Assembly: GCF_003987435.1 (NCBI RefSeq)
Contig: NZ_PIQG01000001.1
Coordinates: 310,001-374,000 of the forward strand
Source: Pseudidiomarina taiwanensis
GTDB taxonomy: Bacteria; Pseudomonadota; Gammaproteobacteria; Enterobacterales; Alteromonadaceae
DNA length: 64,000 nucleotides
Direction: 5' to 3'
Position 1 is the first letter of the stretch. Each line of letters starts with the position of its first letter. The position numbers were made by a program, and so were the translations under genes. The notes under the pieces are model-generated. The model made no database searches. It was not told the DNA's origin and saw nothing but the letters and a program-made list of their open reading frames with translations. Shown here piece by piece: positions 1-9,110 of this stretch.

Positions 1-754
1 GGACGAAATCAAAATGGTCGGCGTTTGCAACCCATTTTAGCTCGGCTGTCGGCAGCTTCATTTGCTCAGCTGGAATAATCCGGTCATTCTCACTGCCCAA
101 CAAATAAACTGGAACTGTGAAGTCTTTGCTGACGGGGTTGGCTGCCTGATAAGCCTCGGCGAGGCTTAGCGCATCGCCGCCGAAGAATTGTGCGGTCGAG
201 GCTTGGCAGCTATTTTCACCTGCGCCATAGGCGACGACATCGGTGATCGCCGCAAGGCCAATGACCGCATCAGCGCTTGGTGTTGGCTCGGCAGCCGCTA
301 ATAAAGCCAAGTGGCCACCAGCGGAATGGCCCATAACGACCAAAGGTTGCGTACCGATTTTGGCGCGGATCTGCTGCAGTGCTTGGCGGATATCACGATC
401 CGCCTCAGGCCATGCTTTTTGCTCGGCACTGCTGCGGCGATACTCAATGGACCAGGTCGGATAGCCCTGAGCGGCTAAAGCGCTGGTCGCTGCACGCGTA
501 TGGGCGATATCATAAGCATCGAGCCAGCAACCGCCGTGAATAAAGGCAATGTTGAGGTTTTTCGGGGGCTGAGTCGCCGGCCAATATTCGATAAATTGCG
601 GGGCTAACTCACCATAGCGGAGCACCTCAGCTGAGCCTGTGATGTCTTGCTCTAACACGGCGCCGTAACTGACGCGCTCGGCTATTTCGGCATGAGCACT
701 GGCACTGATAGCGCTGGCCAGCACGAACATTAAACTATAAATTTTTATTTTCAT
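1..754 (-). CDS. Secreted alpha/beta hydrolase (esterase-like), truncated by window edge
   Basis: I translated this from the minus strand: an open frame of 251 codons starting with ATG at 754 and running off the left edge. Residues 1-22 form a signal peptide (hydrophobic core, then ASAHA), so the protein is probably periplasmic. It has the alpha/beta-hydrolase hallmarks: an oxyanion-hole HGG at residue 73, the nucleophile elbow GHSAGGH with Ser144, Asp224 in NDR and His247, so the full catalytic triad is visible. This fits the carboxylesterase/BD-FAE family; the substrate is unknown. Its start overlaps the selO stop (TAATG), so it is the last visible gene of the lacI-fadD-selO operon. Only the last C-terminal residues seem to be missing. 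Confidence 0.8.
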   Translation of the reverse strand, partial: MKIKIYSLMFVLASAISASAHAEIAERVSYGAVLEQDITGSAEVLRYGELAPQFIEYWPATQPPKNLNIAFIHGGCWLDAYDIAHTRAATSALAAQGYPTWSIEYRRSSAEQKAWPEADRDIRQALQQIRAKIGTQPLVVMGHSAGGHLALLAAAEPTPSADAVIGLAAITDVVAYGAGENSCQASTAQFFGGDALSLAEAYQAANPVSKDFTVPVYLLGSENDRIIPAEQMKLPTAELKWVANADHFDFV

Positions 755-2196
755 TAGGTTCCACAGAAAGTTTTGGTGACCCGTTCAGTGGGTGCCGCCG
801 GTTGCATCAAATGGGCAAACTCAGGGCGCTCATCGAAGGGGTTTTGCAGCGCTTCTAAGAGCAACTGAAACGCTTCTAACTTGCCGGTTTCTAATACGTC
901 TTGAATCACCTGTTCGATCAGGTGATTACGGGGAATATAGGCTGGGTTGGTCGCTTGTAGGCGTTGGCTTAGTTCTGTTGCGCTGAGGCCTTGTTGCGCA
1001 AGCTCCGCTTGCCAGCGACTATGCCACTGCGGCCAATTTTCAGCGGCGGCAAAAAATGGCTGACGACGGCTGTCGTCTGGGTCACTTAAATAACGAAACG
1101 CCAATGTAAAATCCAGCTCAGCGGCCTCAAGCAGCTCGAGAAAATCTTTGACCAAGGCGCGTGAGTTATCGCTGATTTGATACAGCCCCAGTTTTTGTGC
1201 AAACAATTGGTCGTAATAATGCTCATACATTTTCGGGAAGGCGTTTAACACCAGAGTGACCTGCTTAATGGCCGTATCAGTATCTGGGTCAATCAGCGCC
1301 AGCATGCTCTCGGCTAAGCGCGCCAAATTCCATTGACCAATCCCCGGCTGATTGCGATAGGCGTAGCGACCTTGCTTATCAATACTGCTGAACACGGCAT
1401 CTGCTTGGTAGGCTTCAAGAAATGCACACGGACCATAGTCGATGGTCTCGCCAGACAAGGTCATATTGTCCGTATTCATGACCCCGTGAATAAACCCGTT
1501 TGCCATCCACTGAGCGATCAGTCGTGCTTGGCTATCGTTGATGGCTTCAAACAAATCAAGATAAGGCGCATCGGTTTCACGGCAATGCGGATAATGGCGT
1601 GTGATGACATAATCGGCAAAGCGCTGAAGAAGATCGTTGTCACCTTGCTGGGCAACGTATTGAAAGGTGCCCACCCTTAAGTGACTGCGCGCCACCCGGG
1701 TTAAAATTGCACCGGGGAGGGAGGTATCGCGAAACACCAATTCGCCACTGGCAACGGCTGCCAGTGCCCGCGTTGTCGGGACTCCAAGCGCATGCATGGC
1801 CTCGCTACAAAGATATTCACGCAGCACGGGGCCAATCGGTGAGCGGCCATCGCCGCCACGCGAGAAGGGCGTTTTGCCGGCTCCTTTGAGTTGCACGTCA
1901 TAGGTCAGCCCATCGCGACCTTGCACTTCACTTAATAAAATCGCCCGACCATCGCCAAGGCGCGGCACAAAATGAGCAAATTGATGCCCAGCGTAGGCGC
2001 TAGCAGTGGGCGTTATCGCCTCATTTAGCTCAGTTCCTGATAGACAGGCTAACGCTTGCTCAGCATCGCGAAATAAAGCGCTTAAATCGAGTTGCTGCGC
2101 GAGTTGTTCGTTAAAGCTGATCCACTGTGGTGCGCGCGGTGGCGTTGGCGCACAATGCTCGACAAGGCTTGGGAACTGTGCTGCATACGACTGCAT
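754..2196 (-). CDS. selO: Protein adenylyltransferase SelO (YdiU family)
   Basis: A pseudokinase-fold enzyme that transfers AMP from ATP to Ser/Thr/Tyr of target proteins; in E. coli it is linked to redox homeostasis through AMPylation and glutathionylation. At 480 aa it has the usual bacterial length. Recognisable blocks are GAGKTPFSRGGDGR around residues 105-118, the NTDNM motif and DYGPCAF near residue 255. The C-terminus ends F-C-G-T, so a cysteine sits at the antepenultimate position where eukaryotic SelO carries selenocysteine. The start overlaps the stop of the upstream acyl-CoA synthetase by one base (TAATG), and the stop overlaps the hydrolase start the same way, which indicates translational coupling. 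Confidence 0.93.
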   Translation of the reverse strand: MQSYAAQFPSLVEHCAPTPPRAPQWISFNEQLAQQLDLSALFRDAEQALACLSGTELNEAITPTASAYAGHQFAHFVPRLGDGRAILLSEVQGRDGLTYDVQLKGAGKTPFSRGGDGRSPIGPVLREYLCSEAMHALGVPTTRALAAVASGELVFRDTSLPGAILTRVARSHLRVGTFQYVAQQGDNDLLQRFADYVITRHYPHCRETDAPYLDLFEAINDSQARLIAQWMANGFIHGVMNTDNMTLSGETIDYGPCAFLEAYQADAVFSSIDKQGRYAYRNQPGIGQWNLARLAESMLALIDPDTDTAIKQVTLVLNAFPKMYEHYYDQLFAQKLGLYQISDNSRALVKDFLELLEAAELDFTLAFRYLSDPDDSRRQPFFAAAENWPQWHSRWQAELAQQGLSATELSQRLQATNPAYIPRNHLIEQVIQDVLETGKLEAFQLLLEALQNPFDERPEFAHLMQPAAPTERVTKTFCGT

Positions 2197-3983
2197 TAAA
2201 ACCTTACCTCGCCGCTTAAAATACGTTCGTAGGTGGTTGGAGTCAGAGGCTGATAGCCTTTGGCCTTATCAATCAGCACAAAAATAGGCTCAGCCGCTGA
2301 GCTCAACTGAAAACCTTCTTGTTGCAACTCGGTCCGTTTGATTTTGAAGGTGGTGGTGCGCTCATGGGCTTCGCGCAGACGCACGAACAGCGGTACCGCA
2401 TAATCCGGAAGCTTGGCTTTAAGCTGTTGGTAGAATTCACTCGGGTTAAACTTTTTACCCTGTTCAAGAATTACCGAAACCATTCCTGCGCGGCCCTCGG
2501 TGAACGGCACTTTAACCCCGTACACTACCGCTTCAATGACATCTTTTAAGCTTTGCACTTGCGCTTCAACCTCACCGGTTGCGACATTCTCAGACTTCCA
2601 GCGGTAGGTATCGCCCACTCGGTCGACAAAGGCGATATGACGAAAGCCCTGATCACAGACCAAATCGCCTGAGTTAAACCAACAGTCGCCTTGCTTAAAG
2701 ACATTGTGCAGCAGCTTTTTCTCGGAGGCTTTGGCGTTGTTGGTATAGCCATCATAGGGTGCTTTTGCGCTGACTTCGGTGATTAGCAAACCCGTTTCGC
2801 CTTTTTTCACCCGTTGCAATAAGCCATTGTCATCAACAATCGGCTGTTCATTGATCGTGTCAAATTTCACAATGGCATAGCTCATTGGCGAGAAGCCAAC
2901 GGTGCGCTTGAGGTTAAAGATATTCATAAAGCCGGCGTTGCCTTCGCTGGCTCCATAGATTTCAGCGATTTTGTCGATACCAAAGCGCTCCTGGAAGGCC
3001 TCCCAGATATCTGCCCGTAAACCATTGCCAAGAATCGACTTCACCTTGTGGCTACGCTCGCCTTGTTGTGGTGGCTGATTCAATAAATAGCGACACAACT
3101 CGCCAACATAAACAAAACTGGTGGCTTGATAGCGTTTAATATCGCTCCAAAAGCGGCTGGCACTGAAGCTTTTCGCCAGCGCAAGGCTGGCACCTGTTTG
3201 GATAATCGAGCTTATCGAAGCAGATAACCCGGTATTGTGATAAAGCGGCAGGGCACAGTATTGAATATCCGTCGATTTGAGTTGCAATGCCATACGCCCA
3301 AATGCCAGCCCAGCTTTGTACCACTTCAAGTGTGTTACCGCCGCCGCTTTCGGCAAGCCCGTAGTGCCAGAGGTGAACACGTAGTAGCAAATCGCACCGA
3401 GTTGAATTTGATCGGTTAGGGCAGGGTTGTCACTTGGGTACTGTGCGATATCCTCGGCAAAATCATCCCACAGGTGCAGCCCCAAGGCAGGGTTGAGCTC
3501 ATCAGCAATAAAGTTAATGGCAAAGTGGCAGGCACTATCGCTCAAAATCAGCTTAGGTTGAATGGTGTTAAAGCTATGCAATAGCACCGCACCGGTTTGC
3601 TTGTGGTTGATTAGACCGGCAATCGCGCCAATTTTATTAATCGCAAACACACTGGCGATGAGCTCAGGGCTGTTTTCGAACATCACCGCAACACAATCGC
3701 CTTCGCTCACTCCACTGGCGCTTAGTTTATGGGCAATTTGATTCACCCACTGGTTAAACTCAGCGTAGCTATAGCGGACATCCTCGTATTGCAAAAAGAG
3801 TTTGTCAGGGCGCTTTTGCGCTTGCTGTTGCAAGTACCAACCGGTCGAGCCGATATCCTCATTGCGAGCGCCCATCAGTTTCTGCCGATACCAAACCAGC
3901 TGTGGCAATTTAGGCAGAAGTTTTAAACTAGCTTGAGTGAATTCCGCCAGGCTATGGCGAGTTTTTAGCGCAGTTGTCGTCAT
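2196..3983 (-). CDS. Long-chain acyl-CoA synthetase, FadD6/SLC27-like
   Basis: An adenylate-forming enzyme that should activate long- or very-long-chain fatty acids to acyl-CoA with ATP. The P-loop-like AMP-binding motif TSGTTGLPK is at residues 204-212, and the later IYGASEG and SGDL motifs are present. The total of 595 aa is typical for the FATP/FadD6 group and longer than classical FadD (about 560). The ATG at 3983 lies 32 bp inside the 3' end of the LacI gene and has no good Shine-Dalgarno sequence, so it depends on coupling or on a later start near residue 37. A lipid gene in a glucan operon is odd; no domain links it to sugar use. Confidence 0.85.
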   Translation of the reverse strand: MTTTALKTRHSLAEFTQASLKLLPKLPQLVWYRQKLMGARNEDIGSTGWYLQQQAQKRPDKLFLQYEDVRYSYAEFNQWVNQIAHKLSASGVSEGDCVAVMFENSPELIASVFAINKIGAIAGLINHKQTGAVLLHSFNTIQPKLILSDSACHFAINFIADELNPALGLHLWDDFAEDIAQYPSDNPALTDQIQLGAICYYVFTSGTTGLPKAAAVTHLKWYKAGLAFGRMALQLKSTDIQYCALPLYHNTGLSASISSIIQTGASLALAKSFSASRFWSDIKRYQATSFVYVGELCRYLLNQPPQQGERSHKVKSILGNGLRADIWEAFQERFGIDKIAEIYGASEGNAGFMNIFNLKRTVGFSPMSYAIVKFDTINEQPIVDDNGLLQRVKKGETGLLITEVSAKAPYDGYTNNAKASEKKLLHNVFKQGDCWFNSGDLVCDQGFRHIAFVDRVGDTYRWKSENVATGEVEAQVQSLKDVIEAVVYGVKVPFTEGRAGMVSVILEQGKKFNPSEFYQQLKAKLPDYAVPLFVRLREAHERTTTFKIKRTELQQEGFQLSSAAEPIFVLIDKAKGYQPLTPTTYERILSGEVRF

Positions 3984-4977
3984 AATGTGTGGTCGAGTCT
4001 CGGATCACCAATTTGGGTTCAAATAACTGTTGCAATGGCGGCGTCTTCTGTTGATACACATGTTGTAAGATCCAGTGTGCTGCCATTTGCCCCATTGAAG
4101 CAATTGGATAATCAATAGTCGTTAATTTCGGATAAACATAATGGGAAAAATTAACATTATCGAATCCGATAATCGAGAGTTTCTCGGGAATATCGATGTC
4201 TTGGTCGTGCGCTTCAGCAATGACCCCTGCGGCCATTTCGTCGTTACCACAGACGACCGCTGAAAACGCAATAGCTTTTTGTTGCAGGGCAAGAAAGCCT
4301 TGGGTGCCGCCGGTTTCTTGGAAGTCCCCCTCATAAAACAGTTCAGGATTTGGCTCTATGCCTGCTTCACGCAGCGCATCACAGTGGCCAAGGTAGCGAT
4401 CGCGCGCATCCGATTTCCATTGCGGACCGGCAATGTAGGCAATGTCTCGGTGGCCAAGTTGCAATAGGTAGTGCGCCGCAAGATACCCGCCTAAGCGGTT
4501 ATTCAGAGTAATGCATTGCTTCTCAAGTGCCGGTACATCCCGGTTTAGAATGATCACCGGGCAGTCAGTTTGGTTAAGCTTGGCTAAATACTCATCGCTA
4601 ACGGATTCAACATGCAGGATGAGAGCATCCACACGGCGGCTTTTCAAAAACTCGATGCTTTGCTGTTCGATCGCTTGGTCACTGTGGCTGGCCGCGAACA
4701 CGACATGTTTGCCAACCGCGCGAAAGGCTTTTTCAATTTCGCTTAAGAGGGTGCCGTAGAAAGGACCATTTAACTCCGAGACCACCACACCGACGCTATT
4801 TGAGCGGTTTGAGGCCAATGATTGGGCCATAGTGTTGGGTTGGTAACCAAGCTCCCGCATAGCTTTTTCGACCCGTTCGCGGGTCGCTTCACGGACGGTC
4901 GCGGTATTGTTGATAACCCGCGATACGGTAGCGAGAGATACTCCGGCTAGTTTCGATACTTCATATATAGTGGCCAT
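3952..4977 (-). CDS. LacI-family transcriptional repressor, probable regulator of the glucan locus
   Basis: A 341-aa regulator with an N-terminal LacI helix-turn-helix (residues 1-50; EVSKLAGVSLATVSRVINN), a hinge helix with the L-A-S-N-R signature, and a periplasmic-binding-protein-like effector domain (VGVVVSELNGPFYG onward). It lies 31 bp downstream of the GPH symporter gene and probably belongs to the GH1 operon. The LacI-type palindromes at 7801-7816 and 17436-17449 are the natural targets, with a glucose disaccharide or laminari-oligosaccharide as possible inducer (inference). It belongs to the common AscG/CcpA-like sugar subgroup. Confidence 0.9.
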   Translation of the reverse strand: MATIYEVSKLAGVSLATVSRVINNTATVREATRERVEKAMRELGYQPNTMAQSLASNRSNSVGVVVSELNGPFYGTLLSEIEKAFRAVGKHVVFAASHSDQAIEQQSIEFLKSRRVDALILHVESVSDEYLAKLNQTDCPVIILNRDVPALEKQCITLNNRLGGYLAAHYLLQLGHRDIAYIAGPQWKSDARDRYLGHCDALREAGIEPNPELFYEGDFQETGGTQGFLALQQKAIAFSAVVCGNDEMAAGVIAEAHDQDIDIPEKLSIIGFDNVNFSHYVYPKLTTIDYPIASMGQMAAHWILQHVYQQKTPPLQQLFEPKLVIRDSTTHYDDNCAKNSP

Positions 4978-5008
4978 GTGAGCGTTTCTCGCAGTCGGAC
5001 GAATAGAA

Positions 5009-6343
5009 TTAAGCGGTTGATTCCCGTGCTAAAAATCGAGCAATTTGGGCTACACGCTGCTCTGTAAGAGTGTACCCGCGCATACTCACTGCGACAAGTA
5101 TTGACGCAACGGCTGGGATCACAGTAAAGGCCACTAAAATTCCATGTTGCGCTTCTGCACTTTGTACTTGGTCCGCTTGGTAACCAACCCAAGCGAGCCA
5201 CCAGCCAGCGAGGGCGCCACCGACGGCAATCCCTAGCTTAATAAAGAAAATAACCGCTGAGTAAATTAAGCCAGTATTGCGCTGGCCGGTGCGGTATTCA
5301 CCGTAATCGACCACGTCAGCAATTTTCGCCCACAGTAAAGGCGTCGCCATTTGTAGCGCAAAGCCCCAGAGGAAATACACCACAAACGCAGCGATAAGTT
5401 GCCCTGAACCAATCCAGTAAGCAGCAATCGAGAGCAAGGCTGCAACTATTTGTAGAGCTTTATAGGCGGTGACCTTTTCGATGAATTGGGTGAGTTTAAA
5501 GGCAACGGCACAGCCTACAATATTGCCAATCATACCTAAGGTGATAAACCAGGTGACCAAGTCACCGCGGTCTAAGTAGTAGGTGACATAATAAATCGCC
5601 AGGGTGTTTTTCACCGCAATCGCAATCAACACGAAAAATGCGGCCAGCGCGAGTTGTTTAAAGGCCTGATTACGCCATAGTAAGTTTAAGCAAACGCGCA
5701 AACCTACTGACTTTTCGCTTGGCGCGGGGACGCGCTCACGGGTGCCGGCATAACATAAGATGAATAATAGCATGCCAAACGCGCTCATCGCTGCAATCGT
5801 GTACTGATAACCAAGGGCCCGGTCGCCTTGGCCAAAAAACTCAACCATCGGGAGGGTGAGCATAGTGACAATAAGTCCACCGAGCATACCAAGCACAAAG
5901 CGATAGGATTGAATGCTGACCCGCTGCTTTGGATCGCCGGTAAGCACGCCACCGAGGGCACAATATGGGATATTAATTGCGGTGTAGGCGAGCATTAGCA
6001 GGGCGTAGGTGATGTAGGCATAAATAAGTTTGCCGGTATCGCTAAAATCTGGAGTGGTGAATGCCAGGACGCTTAACCCCGCAAATGGCACTGCTAACCA
6101 GACTAAAAACGGCCGGAATTGCCCTTGTGGTGTTTTGACCTTATCGGCAAGCCAGCCCATTATTGGGTCAGTAATGGCATCCATCAGTCGGACCACAATA
6201 AACATGGTTCCCACGGCTGCGGGCGAGAGCCCGAAAATATCCGTATAAAAGAAAGCAAGGAACAACATCACGGTTTGGAAGATGATATTACTTGCGGTGT
6301 CGCCTAATCCGTATGCAATCTTTTCTCGGGCTGTAATCATCAT
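5009..6343 (-). CDS. GPH-family sugar:cation symporter (MFS)
   Basis: A 444-aa inner-membrane transporter with about 12 hydrophobic segments. The opening (ITAREKIAYGLGDTASN) and DAITDPIMGWLAD near residue 60 are diagnostic of the glycoside-pentoside-hexuronide family (MelB, XynB, YicJ type). It lies 10 bp downstream of the GH1 beta-glucosidase gene, so it probably brings beta-glucosides or laminari-oligosaccharides into the cytoplasm for that enzyme. Two adjacent ATG codons (6343 and 6340) are both possible starts. The substrate is inferred from context only. Confidence 0.9.
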   Translation of the reverse strand: MMITAREKIAYGLGDTASNIIFQTVMLFLAFFYTDIFGLSPAAVGTMFIVVRLMDAITDPIMGWLADKVKTPQGQFRPFLVWLAVPFAGLSVLAFTTPDFSDTGKLIYAYITYALLMLAYTAINIPYCALGGVLTGDPKQRVSIQSYRFVLGMLGGLIVTMLTLPMVEFFGQGDRALGYQYTIAAMSAFGMLLFILCYAGTRERVPAPSEKSVGLRVCLNLLWRNQAFKQLALAAFFVLIAIAVKNTLAIYYVTYYLDRGDLVTWFITLGMIGNIVGCAVAFKLTQFIEKVTAYKALQIVAALLSIAAYWIGSGQLIAAFVVYFLWGFALQMATPLLWAKIADVVDYGEYRTGQRNTGLIYSAVIFFIKLGIAVGGALAGWWLAWVGYQADQVQSAEAQHGILVAFTVIPAVASILVAVSMRGYTLTEQRVAQIARFLARESTA

Positions 6344-6353
6344 ATGCGCTACT

Positions 6354-7742
6354 CTAACTCTGATTATGGCGCGACTGTAATAGCTGTTGATACGCCAGTG
6401 CGCTTTGTTTCAACACCCGCTGTTGGGTCGTGAAATCGACATAAACCAGGCCAAACCGTTTGGTGTAGCCTTCCGCCCACTCAAAATTATCAAGCAAACT
6501 CCAGGCGAAATAACCATTAATTTTGACGCTATTGCGGGCCGCTTGATCAACCGCATTGAGGTGAGATTGAAAATAGCGAATTCGATCTAAGTCTGCAACT
6601 GTTCCAGAGCTCACTGCATCGGCAAAGGCTGCGCCGTTTTCGGTGATTAAAATTGGCGGCAGGTTGGCGAACTCTTGGTCAAGGCGCATTAGAATTTCGG
6701 TTAAACCTTGCGGATAAACCTCCCAGCCCATTGCTGTGAGTTCTGCATCAACCGGCGCTGGCAGCTCTTCGAACCAGCCCGACGGCGTCGCTTGGACGAT
6801 ATGGCGGGTATAGTAATTAATCCCGATAAAATCGAGTGGCTGCTGAATGATGGTCAGGTCACCCGGTTTAATCTCAGGGAGATTAGCGCGATTAAATTGT
6901 TCCATCACTTTGGGGTAATGCCCCGTCAGCAGCGGCTGCAGGTACCATAAGTTATGATATTCGTGCGCTTGCTGTGCAGCTTTTTCATCAAGTGGCGATG
7001 CTGAGGCAGCATGAAACGGACTGCAGTTCAGCACAATCCCATGCTGCGCTTTGGGCGCATGGGTACGCAAATGCGTCATTGCCAGACCATGCGCTAACAG
7101 TAGGTGGTGGGCAACTTGTCGCCCTTGTTTTTGACAGCTCTCGCCTGGCGCATGAATGCCCACTTCGTAACCGAGATAGGCACTACAAAACGGCTCGTTT
7201 AAGGTGGTGTAGCTATAAACCTTATCGCCAAGGGCTTTGGCGATCACTTCAGCGTAACTGGCAAAGGCATAGGCGGTTTGGCGATTTAACCAGCCACCTT
7301 GTGCCTGCAAGTAAGAGGGCAGGTCCCAATGATAAAGCGTGACAAAAGGCTTTATTCCAGCGTTATTGAGTTGTGCAACCAAGGCTTGATAAAACCCCAG
7401 GCCGTCTGGATTGACTGAGCCATCGGCACGAATCACCCGACCCCAGGCAATTGAAAATCGATAGGCATCGACCCCGAGCTGTTGCATTAGTTCGATATCT
7501 TCTTGCCAGCGCTCAACATGGGCACAAGCGACGATACCGTCACTGCCATCTTTAATGCGTCCCGGTTGCTGACAAAAGTCATCCCAAATAGATGATTCGC
7601 GGGTTTCAGCGCCGCCTTCGATTTGGAATGCTGAAGTGGCTACCCCGAAAATGAAATCAGCTTCACGCAGGCGGCTATCGGCCGGTAAGGCAAGGTGAGG
7701 CGTGTTTGCGCTGTTTAGTTTTATAACTTTATTAGTCGTCAT
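6354..7742 (-). CDS. GH1 beta-glucosidase, cytoplasmic
   Basis: A retaining beta-glucosidase of glycoside hydrolase family 1, 462 aa, with no signal peptide. The acid/base glutamate is E183 in TLNEPF and the nucleophile is E368 in ITENGA; the N-terminal FIFGVATSAFQIEG and the C-terminal WSLLDNFEW motifs are also present. It should release glucose from imported beta-linked oligosaccharides, feeding the glucokinase encoded at 23630-24649. It is the first gene of a minus-strand operon with the symporter and LacI genes. Its promoter region (7743-7874) carries a perfect LacI-type palindrome, so repression in the absence of glucan is likely. Confidence 0.95.
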   Translation of the reverse strand: MTTNKVIKLNSANTPHLALPADSRLREADFIFGVATSAFQIEGGAETRESSIWDDFCQQPGRIKDGSDGIVACAHVERWQEDIELMQQLGVDAYRFSIAWGRVIRADGSVNPDGLGFYQALVAQLNNAGIKPFVTLYHWDLPSYLQAQGGWLNRQTAYAFASYAEVIAKALGDKVYSYTTLNEPFCSAYLGYEVGIHAPGESCQKQGRQVAHHLLLAHGLAMTHLRTHAPKAQHGIVLNCSPFHAASASPLDEKAAQQAHEYHNLWYLQPLLTGHYPKVMEQFNRANLPEIKPGDLTIIQQPLDFIGINYYTRHIVQATPSGWFEELPAPVDAELTAMGWEVYPQGLTEILMRLDQEFANLPPILITENGAAFADAVSSGTVADLDRIRYFQSHLNAVDQAARNSVKINGYFAWSLLDNFEWAEGYTKRFGLVYVDFTTQQRVLKQSALAYQQLLQSRHNQS

Positions 7743-7795
7743 CTCTTTTGACCCTAAGTTGCGCTCTCGATGATTGCTCTTTTATCGTTTTATGC

Positions 7796-7801
7796 TATAA
7801 A
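7796..7801 (+). promoter_or_regulatory. Promoter -10 for the sugar MFS-GH3 operon
   Basis: An extended -10 (TGC followed by TATAAA) at 7793-7801 with a weak -35 TTGCTC at 7774-7779, a 16-bp spacer. The LacI-type operator starts directly at the end of the -10 box, which fits repression of the plus-strand operon. Confidence 0.5.
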
Positions 7802-7816
7802 TGAAAGCGCTTTCAT
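7801..7816. promoter_or_regulatory. LacI-family operator, perfect 16-bp palindrome
   Basis: ATGAAAGCGCTTTCAT is a perfect inverted repeat with the central GC-GC step typical of LacI-family operators. It sits between the two divergent promoters of the GH1 and MFS-GH3 operons and touches both -10 boxes. Almost the same 14-mer recurs at 17436-17449 before the GH16 gene. Confidence 0.8.
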
Positions 7817-7819
7817 TCA

Positions 7820-7849
7820 ATCATAGGCGAGAGTGTAGGCTTTCGTCAA
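7820..7849 (-). promoter_or_regulatory. Sigma-70 promoter for the GH1-GPH-lacI operon
   Basis: On the minus strand, TTGACG (7844-7849), an 18-bp spacer and TATGAT (7820-7825) precede the operator at 7801-7816. The GH16 promoter has the same layout: TTGACG, a 17-bp spacer, TATGTT, then the operator. Confidence 0.6.
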
Positions 7850-7874
7850 AAAATAAAAACGATAAGAGCTGCTT

Positions 7875-9110
7875 ATGTCACAGAACACACCTGATTATCG
7901 CTTCGCATTGACTGCGTTGACCTCGTTATTCTTCATGTGGGGCTTTATTACCTGCTTGAATGATATTTTGATTCCTTACCTGCGGTTATTGTTCGATTTG
8001 AACTATGCCCAGTCGATGTTGATTCAATTCTGCTTCTTTGGAGCCTATTTTATTGTTTCAATTCCAGCTGGCGCACTGGTGTCAAAAATTGGCTATAAAT
8101 CGGGCATTGTCACCGGGCTTTTGATTGCCGCGGCTGGGTGTGTGATTTTTTACCCTGCTGCACAAATGGAAGTCTACGGGCTATTCTTGCTGGCGCTGTT
8201 TGTGTTGGCCTCAGGGATTACCATTTTACAAGTTGCGGCGAACCCTTATGTCAGCGCAATGGGTAAACCTGAAACGGCCTCAAGCCGCTTGACCATGACC
8301 CAAGCGTTCAACTCACTGGGTACCACGGTTGCACCATTTTTCGGCGCCTGGCTGATTTTCGGTGGAGTGGCTGACCCTGAAGTCTCGGGGGTATCAAAAG
8401 ATACTGTAAGCTTACCGTACTTTATTTTGGCTGCAACCTTGGTGGTGATGGCTTTGATCTTTGTTTATCTGAAGCTGCCAGCTATGGGTAAAGCTGAGCT
8501 CGAACCAGAGTTGCCGACCAGCAAGGGTGCGTGGGGACAACGGCACTTGGTGCTCGGTGCACTCGGTATCTTCGCGTACGTTGGCGCAGAAGTTGGGATT
8601 GGCAGTTTCTTAGCCATGTATATTGCGCTACCCGAGATTGGTGACATGAGCGTTGCTTCCGCCTCGCACTACATTTCATGGTACTTCGGCGGCGCTATGG
8701 TGGGCCGCTTCTTAGGTGCCGCTATCATGCAAAAAATTCAGGGTAACCGCGTACTTGCATTCAATGCGGTCTGTGCGGTGTTATTGCTGCTACTTACCAT
8801 GACAAGTTCCGGCACGGTGGCAATGTGGGCTGTGATCTTTGTCGGTTTGTGTAACTCAATTATGTTCCCAACCATCTTTAGTTTGGCAATTCATAACTTG
8901 AAAAGCTGTACCGGCCAAGGTTCAGGTATCCTTTGCTTAGCCATCGTCGGCGGTGCGATTCTACCTTATCTGCAAGGTCTGCTTGCGGACCAGGTCGGTG
9001 TACAAATGTCGTTTATCTTGCCAGTGGTATGCTATGTGTATATTGCATTCTACGGCATCAAAGGATATCGCCCAGTCACTCCATCGAATGAAGAGGTGAA
9101 ACAAGCATGA
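7875..9110 (+). CDS. FucP-type sugar MFS transporter (glucose/galactose:H+ symporter)
   Basis: A 411-aa MFS permease with 12 predicted membrane segments. The opening [21 protein letters not shown] and the loop [10 protein letters not shown] are signatures of the FHS/FucP-GluP subgroup, which imports fucose, glucose, galactose or N-acetylglucosamine. The neighbouring GH3 enzyme releases glucose outside the cytoplasm, so glucose uptake is the simplest role (inference). Its stop overlaps the GH3 start by 4 bp (ATGA). It is transcribed divergently from the GH1 operon under the shared LacI-type operator. Confidence 0.9.
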   Translation: MSQNTPDYRFALTALTSLFFMWGFITCLNDILIPYLRLLFDLNYAQSMLIQFCFFGAYFIVSIPAGALVSKIGYKSGIVTGLLIAAAGCVIFYPAAQMEVYGLFLLALFVLASGITILQVAANPYVSAMGKPETASSRLTMTQAFNSLGTTVAPFFGAWLIFGGVADPEVSGVSKDTVSLPYFILAATLVVMALIFVYLKLPAMGKAELEPELPTSKGAWGQRHLVLGALGIFAYVGAEVGIGSFLAMYIALPEIGDMSVASASHYISWYFGGAMVGRFLGAAIMQKIQGNRVLAFNAVCAVLLLLLTMTSSGTVAMWAVIFVGLCNSIMFPTIFSLAIHNLKSCTGQGSGILCLAIVGGAILPYLQGLLADQVGVQMSFILPVVCYVYIAFYGIKGYRPVTPSNEEVKQA

